64,000 nucleotides of DNA from Candidatus Poribacteria bacterium (GTDB taxonomy: Bacteria > Poribacteria > WGA-4E > WGA-3G), in assembly GCA_022827225.1 (NCBI GenBank), contig JAJDTJ010000129.1, forward strand, positions 1 to 64,000. Reading direction: 5' to 3'. Made by a program: the position numbers and the translations under genes. This document shows positions 33,287 through 42,218 of the stretch, in pieces. The notes under the pieces were generated by a model. The model had not been told where the DNA came from. It saw only the letters and a list, made by a program, of their open reading frames with translations, and searched no databases. The stretch's first letter is position 1. Every line of letters starts with the position of its first letter.

Positions 33287-35029
33287 ATGGATAACGAAGT
33301 AATGACCAATGAAGAGAATTACGCTTTTGATGTGGCAGGCTACATACACATTCCCGGCGTTCTCAGTCAAGAAGAGGTAGCGGCACTCAACGAAGCATTA
33401 GACGCATTTGGTGAGAGTGAAACGCTGTTAGGCGGCGACAGTCCACACCGCGAATTGTTCCGCGATTTACTGGTACATCCGACATTGGTGTGGTATTTGA
33501 ACCAGATCATCGGACACGGCTTCCGACTCGATCAGGCACCCCGATTGTTGGGGCAGCGAGAAGGTGAAACCGGTCTAACACTCACTGGCGGCGATGAACC
33601 GAGAAACCCATCCTTGGCATACCGCATACAAAAGGATAGGAGAAGCTGCCAAGGCGTGAAAGCGGTCTGGGCGTTGGACGACATCGCAGAAGGCGACGGT
33701 GGACTCGTCGTTGTTCAGGCGAGCCATAAGAGCAATGTCGAGACACCGAACGACTTGGCAACCGGCGTTGACGATATGGACGTAGTCGTGCATCCGGAAC
33801 TCAAGGCAGGCGATCTCTTCTTGGTTGCGGTACCTACACTCCAAGGCGTTCGTCCGTGGAAAGACGAGCCGAAAAGGTTGTTGAACTACTGGTATGCGGC
33901 GCGTGCAGCAATTCAATCCAATCCAATTGGACCTCATTCGGAAACCGAATCTTTACCGGGATGGGCAGATGAAGCAACGCCAGCACAAAAGGCGGTCCTG
34001 TATGTCCCAGGGTACAAGGGTTCAAGTCCGCCCCCGGTGATAAATACAGACGGCGAAGAGACCTGGGTGGAAGAAGATTCGTCCATCGTTCATCCGTCAA
34101 TTTATATGCGCGACCCGAATTCAGGCATCGATGAGAAAGAGTTCTATTTTTGGGATCTGAACGGATATCTCGTGGTGCGGGGTGTGATGGATGAGCAGTG
34201 GTTGGCAGAGGCAAATGAAGCGGTGGATAAATTCCAAGATCGCATCGTTGTCGGCAGTGAACTGGCGGGCGGATCGGTCAGCCAAGCCGGTACAGGTCGT
34301 CCGCTCCTATCGGGGCTGCTAAACCTACCCGACCCCTATAACGAACCCTTCCGACGTATGATTGCGCACCCTACTGTGGTGCAGCGGCTTAACTGGATGG
34401 GCGGTAGCGGTTATCGGACGGGTGGCGCGACTGTATTCTGTGCGGTTGAAGGCACATCAGGGCATTCACTCCACGACGGCAATGAGCCGATGAGTCCATC
34501 ACGGGGTTATGATTTCAAAAATGGACGCAGCTATGCTGAGACCGTCACGATTACCTGGCAATTGCGCGATGTTGAACCCGGACTCGGCGGTTTCGCCTGT
34601 GTACCCGGTTCCCACAAGACGCAATACTCCATGCCACGCGGCATTCGGACGTGTGATGATACGATGGGGTTAGTGGTACAACCGGTTATGAAAGCTGGGG
34701 ACGTGCTTTTCTTTATGGACGGCGGTTGCACACACGGGGCCTTGGCGTGGAAGAATCCGATCCCCAGACGTGGAGTCCTGATTAAGTATCAGTCGAAAAA
34801 TGTCAATTGGGGTGGCGGTGTGATTGATCCTCAGGACCGGTGGGGTGATATGGTCGAAGATATGACTGAGGAACAATTCGCTGTGATGCGAGGACCCGAA
34901 CGCGACGGTCGCCACCGAACTGTACCGCGACTGGTTGTAGAAGATGGAGAGGTGTTTGTTTCGTATGACGCTGAAGGCGATAGTTATGCATCAAAGCATC
35001 GCCGCAAACCCGGCGAAAAACGGTCATAA
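33287..35029 (+). CDS. Two-domain phytanoyl-CoA dioxygenase (PhyH) protein
   Basis: 580 aa, about twice the length of a single PhyH enzyme. Domain 1 (about 10-230) has VVVQASHKSNVE as the distal His region; domain 2 (about 285-520) has SLHDGNEP as a possible proximal His/Asp pair and FACVPGSHKTQYSMP with the distal His region. These are Fe(II)/2-oxoglutarate oxygenases that hydroxylate lipids or small molecules. In domain 1 the proximal H-x-D is not evident, so that half may be inactive. AGGAGG precedes the ATG. The creatininase gene follows on the same strand after 128 bases. Substrate unknown. Confidence 0.85.
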   Translation: MDNEVMTNEENYAFDVAGYIHIPGVLSQEEVAALNEALDAFGESETLLGGDSPHRELFRDLLVHPTLVWYLNQIIGHGFRLDQAPRLLGQREGETGLTLTGGDEPRNPSLAYRIQKDRRSCQGVKAVWALDDIAEGDGGLVVVQASHKSNVETPNDLATGVDDMDVVVHPELKAGDLFLVAVPTLQGVRPWKDEPKRLLNYWYAARAAIQSNPIGPHSETESLPGWADEATPAQKAVLYVPGYKGSSPPPVINTDGEETWVEEDSSIVHPSIYMRDPNSGIDEKEFYFWDLNGYLVVRGVMDEQWLAEANEAVDKFQDRIVVGSELAGGSVSQAGTGRPLLSGLLNLPDPYNEPFRRMIAHPTVVQRLNWMGGSGYRTGGATVFCAVEGTSGHSLHDGNEPMSPSRGYDFKNGRSYAETVTITWQLRDVEPGLGGFACVPGSHKTQYSMPRGIRTCDDTMGLVVQPVMKAGDVLFFMDGGCTHGALAWKNPIPRRGVLIKYQSKNVNWGGGVIDPQDRWGDMVEDMTEEQFAVMRGPERDGRHRTVPRLVVEDGEVFVSYDAEGDSYASKHRRKPGEKRS

Positions 35030-35157
35030 CAGACGAGTGCTTCATCACTTACCGTTCAGGGAGCGAATCCTTGAACGGTAAATGATAGCACAAGCAATTT
35101 TGTGTCGCACAGGATACCATTGGGGAATCCTTTCACGTATTGAATAGGGGTATCACA

Positions 35158-36054
35158 ATGAGGGACAATGAAGTACGATGGGAACGGATGTTTCCTGACG
35201 AATTAGAAGCGGCGTTGGAAGCGTGTCCGATGGTGTATCTCCCTTACGGGTTGTGCGAACCGCACGGTTGGCACAATGCAGTGGGAATGGATGCGATTCG
35301 GGCGCACGAATGCTCGTGTCAAGCAGCACAAGCGCACGGTGGGATTGTCGCACCGCCGTTTTACTGGCACTGCCACGAAATCGGCGGCTACGGTTCATGG
35401 GGACACAACCAAATTAATCAAGAGCGACCGTGGCTGACAGCGATTCCACCGTGGATGTTTTTGAAAAATATCTGCTATCACATTCGAGCCGTCGATGCCC
35501 TCGGTTTTCATGGTGCGATCCTATTTTCAGGGCATTCAGGTCCACACCGTTTAGATGTACCAGTGGTAATTGAGATCATGCAGGCACACGTCGGGGTTCG
35601 GATGTATTCGACGATGAGCATCGGTGCGGATATTGAGCGTTTTGAGGACGGTAAAGGATTAGGCGGGCACGCCGGACGCGGAGAAACATCGGTGCTTTGG
35701 GCGGTGGCTCCAGATTGTGTGGATATGTCGCGGATGCCGACGGATGATACACGCGCACCGGATTTCGCAATGGGGGCTTTCAACGAATCCTCCAGTCGCC
35801 GTGTCGGTGAACAGATGGTGGCAGATATTGTGGCACATTTCGGTGAAAAGACGAAAGAATTGCTATCGGCATACAAAACGGAGGTAACAAATCATACGCC
35901 ACTGACGTTTGATGATGTGGAAGGGATTTGGGAAGTCGAGATCCGACCGAAGTTGGCTGAGTTCGCTTCCTTGCAGCCCCCTGAACCGGCACCGCCATCC
36001 GATTCTCGATGGTATCCAAACTCGCAAGTGCCTAAGAAAGGACGGATACTTTAA
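35158..36054 (+). CDS. Creatininase-family amidohydrolase
   Basis: 298 aa. Family stretches are YLPYGLCEPHGWHNAVGMDA near the start (Glu and His metal ligands), the ILFSGHSGPH region and HAGRGETSVLWAV (Glu ligand). Members hydrolyse cyclic amides such as creatinine or work in cofactor maturation. Start chosen at ATG 35158 (AGGGG 9 bases upstream) rather than the in-frame TTG at 35140. It follows the two-domain PhyH gene and may act in the same catabolic route (inference). Confidence 0.85.
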   Translation: MRDNEVRWERMFPDELEAALEACPMVYLPYGLCEPHGWHNAVGMDAIRAHECSCQAAQAHGGIVAPPFYWHCHEIGGYGSWGHNQINQERPWLTAIPPWMFLKNICYHIRAVDALGFHGAILFSGHSGPHRLDVPVVIEIMQAHVGVRMYSTMSIGADIERFEDGKGLGGHAGRGETSVLWAVAPDCVDMSRMPTDDTRAPDFAMGAFNESSSRRVGEQMVADIVAHFGEKTKELLSAYKTEVTNHTPLTFDDVEGIWEVEIRPKLAEFASLQPPEPAPPSDSRWYPNSQVPKKGRIL

Positions 36055-36090
36055 CATATTCCACCCACCAAAGCAGGGACGGACATCAGT

Positions 36091-37473
36091 ATGCAGTTTA
36101 AACACCTCAGTCAATCACAACTTGCCAGGAAGATAGCTATTTGGGCGCTATCCATCTTGCTCCTATTTTTCGGGTTTTTCTCTAACACATGGCGCGTTGC
36201 TGAACAGAATTGGTTTGACACGCATCAGAAAGACACCGAAAGCCATATTATGGGAAGAATGGTCAAATCTCGCCAAGACGGTATCTTCTCAGCGGGGGGA
36301 CTGAATGGTTGGGGGACAGCGAAAAGTACGGATGCGGAGTGGATACCTCCAACGGAAAGGACCCCTCAATATACAGCCTATCTCCATAATCTCACCTTTG
36401 AAAAGTTTTCAACGTACAATTCACAACCTGGCGGTCAAGGCATGATTTTTAGCCTATTGGATAGACTGATTCCATTTTCGCCTCAAATCAAATTAAGGTT
36501 ATTCTATGTCCTGACAGCTTTACTCTCAGCAATCGCATTGACTACGATTATAGGTTGGCTCTACGAAGAATTTGGCGGATGGGTCGCGATATTTGTCATA
36601 ATTTCGGCTGTGCTTTCTCAATGGTTGACAGTTTTCGGTAAGAACCTTTGGTGGAGTCTATGGGCGTTCTACTTGCCGATGATTGTCGTCATGTACTTCC
36701 TTAAACGCTACAGGGAAAGATTGGACCAACAACTCATCAGGTTCGGAATTGTTATCTTCATCGCGGTTTCCATTAAGTGTTTCATCAACGGCTTCGAGTA
36801 TATCACAACTACGCTGGTCATGATGATGGTGCCGTTCGTCTATTATGTTATCCTTGATAAGTGGAGTCGCCGCCAATTTGTAAAATGGACACTTGCAGCC
36901 GGGCTCGGCTCAGGCGTAGCAATTTTTTTGAGTCTCATCATGTTATGTTTCCAGATCGGTGCTGCGAAGGATGGGTTCATGGACGGCGTTGAACATGTGA
37001 TCTGGTCTTTCGGTAAGCGCACGTATGGAGAAGCGGCAGACTTTCCACCTGTATATGCTGCCAGCCTGAACGCGGGTACGTTAAGCGTGGTCATGACTTA
37101 CATGAACGGTATTTTCTTTGACTTCAACAACTATCTATCCATCACAAACGAGTTCGTCTCTAACGCCGTCTTGAAAATCCGCTACTATTATCTGATCGTT
37201 CTCTTTATCGCGATGTCTGCTTTACTATTTTGGCGTAGTCATGCAGACCGACGACACCATTATATCGCCTTAATCTGCGCAACATGGTTCTCAATCTTAG
37301 CACCGTTATCGTGGTTTGTCATCTTCAAGGCGCACTCCTATATCCATACGCACATGAGTTTTCTGCTCTGGCAGATGCCGTTTACGCTCTTCGGCTTCGC
37401 CGTGTTTGGTGCTGCCGTTATACGGTGGGTGAAAAGAAACAGGCAAATATCAGCAGACGCTACAGAAACATAG
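36091..37473 (+). CDS. Polytopic membrane protein, paralog 1 (GT-C-like)
   Basis: 460 aa with about 10 to 11 hydrophobic helices spread along the length. An extended loop after the first helix holds MVKSRQDGIFSAGGL and SQPGGQG, and a late stretch reads HSYIHTHMSFLLWQMPF. The topology (large first loop, many helices) is reminiscent of GT-C glycosyltransferases, but no clear catalytic Asp-Asp or Asp-Glu motif was identified, so this is tentative. A near copy follows at once (37485-38882). The two end in an identical DNA tract. Confidence 0.75.
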   Translation: MQFKHLSQSQLARKIAIWALSILLLFFGFFSNTWRVAEQNWFDTHQKDTESHIMGRMVKSRQDGIFSAGGLNGWGTAKSTDAEWIPPTERTPQYTAYLHNLTFEKFSTYNSQPGGQGMIFSLLDRLIPFSPQIKLRLFYVLTALLSAIALTTIIGWLYEEFGGWVAIFVIISAVLSQWLTVFGKNLWWSLWAFYLPMIVVMYFLKRYRERLDQQLIRFGIVIFIAVSIKCFINGFEYITTTLVMMMVPFVYYVILDKWSRRQFVKWTLAAGLGSGVAIFLSLIMLCFQIGAAKDGFMDGVEHVIWSFGKRTYGEAADFPPVYAASLNAGTLSVVMTYMNGIFFDFNNYLSITNEFVSNAVLKIRYYYLIVLFIAMSALLFWRSHADRRHHYIALICATWFSILAPLSWFVIFKAHSYIHTHMSFLLWQMPFTLFGFAVFGAAVIRWVKRNRQISADATET

Positions 37474-37484
37474 AACACAACGAT

Positions 37485-38882
37485 ATGTTAACTATACAAC
37501 TTAAATATTTCAGTCAACCAGAACGTATAAGGAAAATGGGAATTTGGGTTGTGTCAATCTTGCTGCTATTTTTCGGGTTTTACACGAACTTATGGCGTGT
37601 GGCTGAACAGCAATGGTTCAATAATCATCAGCGCGGCACTGAAAGCCTTATCATCGGAAGAATGGTCAAATCTCGCCAAGACGGCATCTTTTCTGCAGGC
37701 GGATTAACAGGATCAGGAACGCAAAAGAAAGCCCAAGGCGATTGGATCAATTCAGACTGGATTGTCGAGCAATATGCTGCTTATCAGAATATGGGATCCT
37801 TTCCTAATTACTGGATCTACAAGTCACAACCCGGTGGACAGGGCATAATTTTCAGTTTCCTTGACAAACTCATCCCGCTATCGCCTAAAATTAAGTTAGG
37901 GGTGTTCTATGTGTTGACAGCACTCCTTTCGGCAATCGCATTGACCTACATCATAGGCTGGTTCTACGAAGAATTCGGTCTGTTGGCATCTACATTCGCG
38001 TTGGGTTCAGCAGTGCTCTCTTATTGGTTGACAGGCTTTGGTAAGAACCTCTGGTGGTGTCTGTGGGCATTTTACCTACCGATGATTGCTGTGCTGTCCT
38101 TCCTTAAACGGCATAGCGTCTTAGAGAACGGTCAGTTCATTAGATTTGGATTTCTGATTTTCATCGCGGTTTCTATTAAGTGTTTCATCAACGGTTACGA
38201 GTACATCACAACCACGCTGGTCATGATGATAACACCGTGTATCTATTATGCAGTTCTCAACAAGTGGGACTCGCAGCACTGCTTGAAATGTTCACTTGCA
38301 GCGATAACCGGTTCAGGCATAGCAATTTTTCTCAGCCTTATCATGTTATGTTTCCAAATAGGTGCTGTGAAAGATGGGTTTATGGACGGTGTTGCGCATC
38401 TGATCTATTCTATTGGAAGGCGCACGTATGGAGAAGCGGAAGACTTCCCTCAAAAATACGCCGCCAGTCTTCGTGCAGGCACAATGGATGTGGTCCTTAC
38501 CTACCTGTACGGTGTTTTCCTTGATCTCAACAACTATCTATCCATCAAGAACGCGTTCGTCTCTAACGCCGTCTTGAAAATCCGCTATTATTATCTGATC
38601 GTTCTTTTTGCGGTGATGTCTGCGTTGCTATTTTGGCGTAGCCATAAAGAGACACTATCAGACCGACGACGGCAGAACATCGCATTAATCTGTACGACGT
38701 GGTTCTCAATTCTGGCACCGTTATCGTGGTTTGTCATCTTCAAGGCGCACTCCTATATCCATACGCACATGAGTTTTCTGCTCTGGCAGATGCCGTTTAC
38801 GCTCTTCGGCTTCGCCGTGTTTGGTGCTGCCGTTATCGCATGGACGAAAAACCGAAGAAAAATCGAATTACAGCAAGGTTAG
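37485..38882 (+). CDS. Polytopic membrane protein, paralog 2 (GT-C-like)
   Basis: 465 aa, tandem paralog of 36091-37473 along its full length. The start is set at ATG 37485, where the sequence aligns with paralog 1's N-terminus; the frame is open upstream only because it overlaps the other gene. It shares the MVKSRQDGIFSAGGL and SQPGGQG loop and the IHTHMSFLLWQMPF end. Bases 38715-38836 are identical to 37300-37421, much more than the rest, pointing to gene conversion or a very recent partial copy. Function unknown, probably the same reaction with a different acceptor or donor. Confidence 0.75.
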   Translation: MLTIQLKYFSQPERIRKMGIWVVSILLLFFGFYTNLWRVAEQQWFNNHQRGTESLIIGRMVKSRQDGIFSAGGLTGSGTQKKAQGDWINSDWIVEQYAAYQNMGSFPNYWIYKSQPGGQGIIFSFLDKLIPLSPKIKLGVFYVLTALLSAIALTYIIGWFYEEFGLLASTFALGSAVLSYWLTGFGKNLWWCLWAFYLPMIAVLSFLKRHSVLENGQFIRFGFLIFIAVSIKCFINGYEYITTTLVMMITPCIYYAVLNKWDSQHCLKCSLAAITGSGIAIFLSLIMLCFQIGAVKDGFMDGVAHLIYSIGRRTYGEAEDFPQKYAASLRAGTMDVVLTYLYGVFLDLNNYLSIKNAFVSNAVLKIRYYYLIVLFAVMSALLFWRSHKETLSDRRRQNIALICTTWFSILAPLSWFVIFKAHSYIHTHMSFLLWQMPFTLFGFAVFGAAVIAWTKNRRKIELQQG

Positions 38883-38890
38883 GTTGAACC

Positions 38891-39703
38891 TTACCTCAAA
38901 ACCTTTATCTCTCCCCAAGCGATAGTGAGCTTCTTTTGTGGGCTGACAGCAAGTCCCTTCGCATTGAAGTTCCGTTCGACTTCATCCTCTGTCAGTGCAC
39001 GATCATAGATACCCACCTCGTCTATAACTCCTTCAAAATATCTTCGGGTGGCTTCGCCGATTCGGACCGAGGCACCGATATACATGCGAGATTCTGTGGT
39101 AATATCTGTTCCTTTAGTCTTGCCGCCTTCAGCGTCCAATTTACCATCAATATAGATGTGAGTCGTATCTGATCTGTCTGCCACAAAAAGGACATGATGC
39201 CATTTTCCATCGACCACTTCCTTGTCTGAACTAAAGACCACTTTTGGACCTGCACCGGCTTCGTTCGCAATCGTCACACTCAGTTGCGTCGTCATAATTT
39301 TCCAGAGGATCCTGGCATTGTTACCGCCATCTCCCTTGCTAATAATTGTAGACTGTGCGCCGTCTAATTCTGGGGGTTTGTCAACTTTGATCCATGCCAT
39401 CATAGAAAAATCTGTGTCTTCGCCAAAATCGAGGCTCCCATTAGCGGGGGAACCGATATCAATGGCATCTGGATTCCCACTAAATTTGAACGCTCTACCG
39501 AATTTGCCCGCGACCTGTTTAGGTGCCCCTAAAATCGTTCCGTCATTACTTCCCGCAAGATCTATAACGGTATTGCCTTTAATATCTGAAGCATCAAAAC
39601 TCCAGTAACTAACTAAACCGTTTCTAACAACTTGGCTTTCAAGGGGATTCGTCTGCAAAACCAAAATCGCTAAAATTAATATCAAACCCGTTTTCGCGTT
39701 CAT
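38891..39703 (-). CDS. Secreted LamG-domain protein
   Basis: 270 aa. Signal peptide (about 1-23), LamG/concanavalin-like domain (about 30-245; VSYWSFDASD, AFKFSGN, MAWIKVDKP, HIYIDGKLDAEG, GVIDEVGIYDRALTEDEV). It ends KKLTIAWGEIKVLR, matching the tails of the 15452-16243 and 46372-48618 products. AGGAG before the ATG. Binding of carbohydrate or surface polymer outside the cell is the family-level role. It is convergent with the membrane protein pair, with only 8 bases between stops. Confidence 0.85.
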   Translation of the reverse strand: MNAKTGLILILAILVLQTNPLESQVVRNGLVSYWSFDASDIKGNTVIDLAGSNDGTILGAPKQVAGKFGRAFKFSGNPDAIDIGSPANGSLDFGEDTDFSMMAWIKVDKPPELDGAQSTIISKGDGGNNARILWKIMTTQLSVTIANEAGAGPKVVFSSDKEVVDGKWHHVLFVADRSDTTHIYIDGKLDAEGGKTKGTDITTESRMYIGASVRIGEATRRYFEGVIDEVGIYDRALTEDEVERNFNAKGLAVSPQKKLTIAWGEIKVLR

Positions 39704-39912
39704 TCGACTTCTCCTCTTTTGTGTTGAGCAATGCTATGAAATCGTTTGACCGCACGAGCGGCTCAAATCCCTTCCTACAACAACCATCAATGACACGATT
39801 TCTCCAAATTATAGCATACATAAGAAAAGATTGTAAAAAGGAAATAGTCGTGATAACATAATCCAAGGATTAACCATGCACGGAAGAAATAAAACAGTAT
39901 CATGGAGATTAT

Positions 39913-41730
39913 ATGAACGTTAATCGATTGGATCAATGGATTGGCAGAAATCAGTTGCGTCCCGACGAAATAGAGGATAACCGCTTCTTAAAAGCTGCGA
40001 GTCGCTTCGCAGGGACAGCTATACAATATGGGAGAGACAGGTACAGCGGGGAAAATATGCCGCTCTTTGCCGATTGTCTGCATACCGACCACTTGAAGGC
40101 ACCCCGATCTATGACATCGCACCGCACAGGTACCGAGCCGAAACCAGCGGTCTGGAGTTTCTTCCAAAATCAGCAGAACCTGATGCGGTTACTTGCCGCT
40201 TTAAGCCAGTTCACGGGGGATGGTAGGTATGTCCATGCTGCGGGAGAAGCCGCCGAATACATGTTCAACAACTACTGGTATCCGGAAAGCGGTGTTCTGC
40301 ATTGGGGTGGACACGGTTATGTGGACCTGGTAACTGGGAACAGGTACGGCATGAAGGGTGTTGTCCACGAAATAGAGGACGTATATCCGTATTGGGAATT
40401 GCTGAGAGCTGTAAACCCTGACCGTGGCGAGATGCTGATGAAAGGTATCTGGGAAACGAATATCAAGGATTGGGATGCCTTACACTACAATCGACACGGT
40501 GATTTCAAGAAGCGGGTTGATCATGTGAATACCTGGAACAGGCCTTGGAATGGATACAAAGAGCCGAAAATCAGTGGCGATCTCTCGTTTATCAGTGTCG
40601 CACTGGATCTGGCTTATGCTGCTTACAGCTTGGGTTACCAAAAGCAGGAAGAGGCACCGCGGATGTGGGCGGAACGCCTCCTAAATTTGATTATAAAGCA
40701 GCGAGACCCAGAGACCGGCATCTGGCCCAATCTGGTGCATCCGCAAAGTGGCAAACGCGGGCTGAACGTCTTCGGCAGAAAGTATCCACAGGCGACCGAA
40801 CCGAGAGTCTATGTCGGCAACCAGTTGAACCACACGATTACGCAGATGATGGGGATGCTGACAATCGTAGAAAATGCCGAAAAATATGCTCGCATCGGCG
40901 AAATCGCGCATATCAAGGAAGCAGTTGAACAACACATCATCGGTTTCCTGAATGCCGCCTACGACCGAAAAAATAACACGTTGAAAAGCATTGTTATTGA
41001 CGGGACGGATCTCACAGGTTTTCGGATACAGGGACCTTTCAGAAATGCGAAGTTATACTTTGGTGCAAAAGAAGGTGGCGCATTCCTACCGCAAAACATT
41101 ACGCCGCTCTTTACGTCCGTCTGTGCCCGTGGGTATCGCGTTTCTGAAGGCGGAAGCGAGTTCAGAGACTATCTACGCACCATGTTTAAAGCCTTCGGAA
41201 TCGGAGACATCGGTGCCGATAAGAACGCTCCACCGTCGTTGAATTTTGGGACACCTGCCTTGGAGCCTGCTTATATCTTCGCACTGGTGGATCTCTATCG
41301 AGTCGAACCGAAGGCAGAATTTCTGGCGATGGCGGAACGGATAGGCGACAACCTATTGCAAGGTAGACAACACCCCGATAGCGGTCTTTTCACGCTCGAA
41401 GATGACTTTATCCTCCACAGCAAGGTCATGGATAAACCGGAACTACAAGAAGGACACGAAGGGAAAAGCGTGGCTGAACTTCTGCAGGACACGCATAGAA
41501 CGGCGAATCTCGATGCGATGGAGCCGCTGGCACTGCTCAGTATCTATGCTGCACAAATCGGACAGTACAACATCATGCCGGAATGGACAGCGGGTGGTCT
41601 TTACCTCAAGGTAAGCAGTGTTGGTCATATTGTTAGCAAAGAGATGCAGCTCTGGTTTGATAAGCCGGCCCTCAAACAATTTTATAAGGACAGCCATATT
41701 AACTGCACTTGGTCTATTGATGAAGACTGA
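39913..41730 (+). CDS. Alpha/alpha-toroid carbohydrate-active enzyme (lyase or hydrolase type)
   Basis: 605 aa, no signal peptide visible. The sequence is helix-rich with repeated aromatic and Gly-containing turns (VWSFFQNQQNLMRLL, YWYPESGVLHWGGHG, RDPETGIWPNLVHP, NQLNHTITQMMGML), typical of six-hairpin or (alpha/alpha) toroid glycosidases and polysaccharide lyases. The stretch FADCLHTDHLKAPR resembles pectate-lyase-type toroids, but I cannot fix the CAZy family. GGAG precedes the ATG. It stands alone after the LamG gene. Cytoplasmic action on imported oligosaccharides is inference. Confidence 0.7.
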   Translation: MNVNRLDQWIGRNQLRPDEIEDNRFLKAASRFAGTAIQYGRDRYSGENMPLFADCLHTDHLKAPRSMTSHRTGTEPKPAVWSFFQNQQNLMRLLAALSQFTGDGRYVHAAGEAAEYMFNNYWYPESGVLHWGGHGYVDLVTGNRYGMKGVVHEIEDVYPYWELLRAVNPDRGEMLMKGIWETNIKDWDALHYNRHGDFKKRVDHVNTWNRPWNGYKEPKISGDLSFISVALDLAYAAYSLGYQKQEEAPRMWAERLLNLIIKQRDPETGIWPNLVHPQSGKRGLNVFGRKYPQATEPRVYVGNQLNHTITQMMGMLTIVENAEKYARIGEIAHIKEAVEQHIIGFLNAAYDRKNNTLKSIVIDGTDLTGFRIQGPFRNAKLYFGAKEGGAFLPQNITPLFTSVCARGYRVSEGGSEFRDYLRTMFKAFGIGDIGADKNAPPSLNFGTPALEPAYIFALVDLYRVEPKAEFLAMAERIGDNLLQGRQHPDSGLFTLEDDFILHSKVMDKPELQEGHEGKSVAELLQDTHRTANLDAMEPLALLSIYAAQIGQYNIMPEWTAGGLYLKVSSVGHIVSKEMQLWFDKPALKQFYKDSHINCTWSIDED

Positions 41731-42218
41731 AATAGCAGGCTGTTGGGAAGCTGAAGTTTAGTTTTCCGACCTCGGTCAACATCATAAGGACGATCATTGA
41801 CGATCCAATAGGCGTACGTCTTTGGATTAAGATAGGCGCACGCGACACTACCCATCCATTCAACACTCCCCTCCTCCGAACTCCTCCATTGTGTCAGTAA
41901 ACGAGTTAAATTGCTTTCGCAGACGGTTTTGCCACGACGGTATCGTCAAAGAGAAGATATCTGTCTGGGTCGAAGTCTATGTTGTATTTTATTGAAATAA
42001 CTTGTTTTTTCCCTGAAAATATTGTATATTTATAGTTGTATATAGGCTTTATTATTTTTATTTTGAAATTAAAAAATAAGCCTTATTATAACTTAATTCG
42101 AGTTGTCATTAAAATTAGAGGAAGTGCTTGCAAATCCGAGATACACAACCTCTTTGAAAGACAACTCTTTACGTGCATCTATCAGAGATTGAAATCTTGA
42201 ACCAATCAAAAGGAGTTT
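41731..42218. other. 488-base gap with transposase-like remnant and AT-rich leader
   Basis: The left part holds a short transposase-like remnant (listed separately). The right part is AT-rich and contains AGGCTT (42044-42049) pairing AAGCCT (42078-42083). The start of the giant secreted protein gene lies behind AAAAGGAG. No intact gene is seen. Confidence 0.5.
41906..41995 (-). pseudogene. Transposase-like fragment (remnant)
   Basis: On the minus strand a short frame reads ...DFDPDRYLLFDDTVVAKPSAKAI then stop at 41906-41908. The LLFDDTV-x-x-K pattern resembles the first catalytic Asp region of IS4/IS701-type transposases. Only about 30 residues remain, with no start and no downstream part. 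The identification is tentative. Confidence 0.35.
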
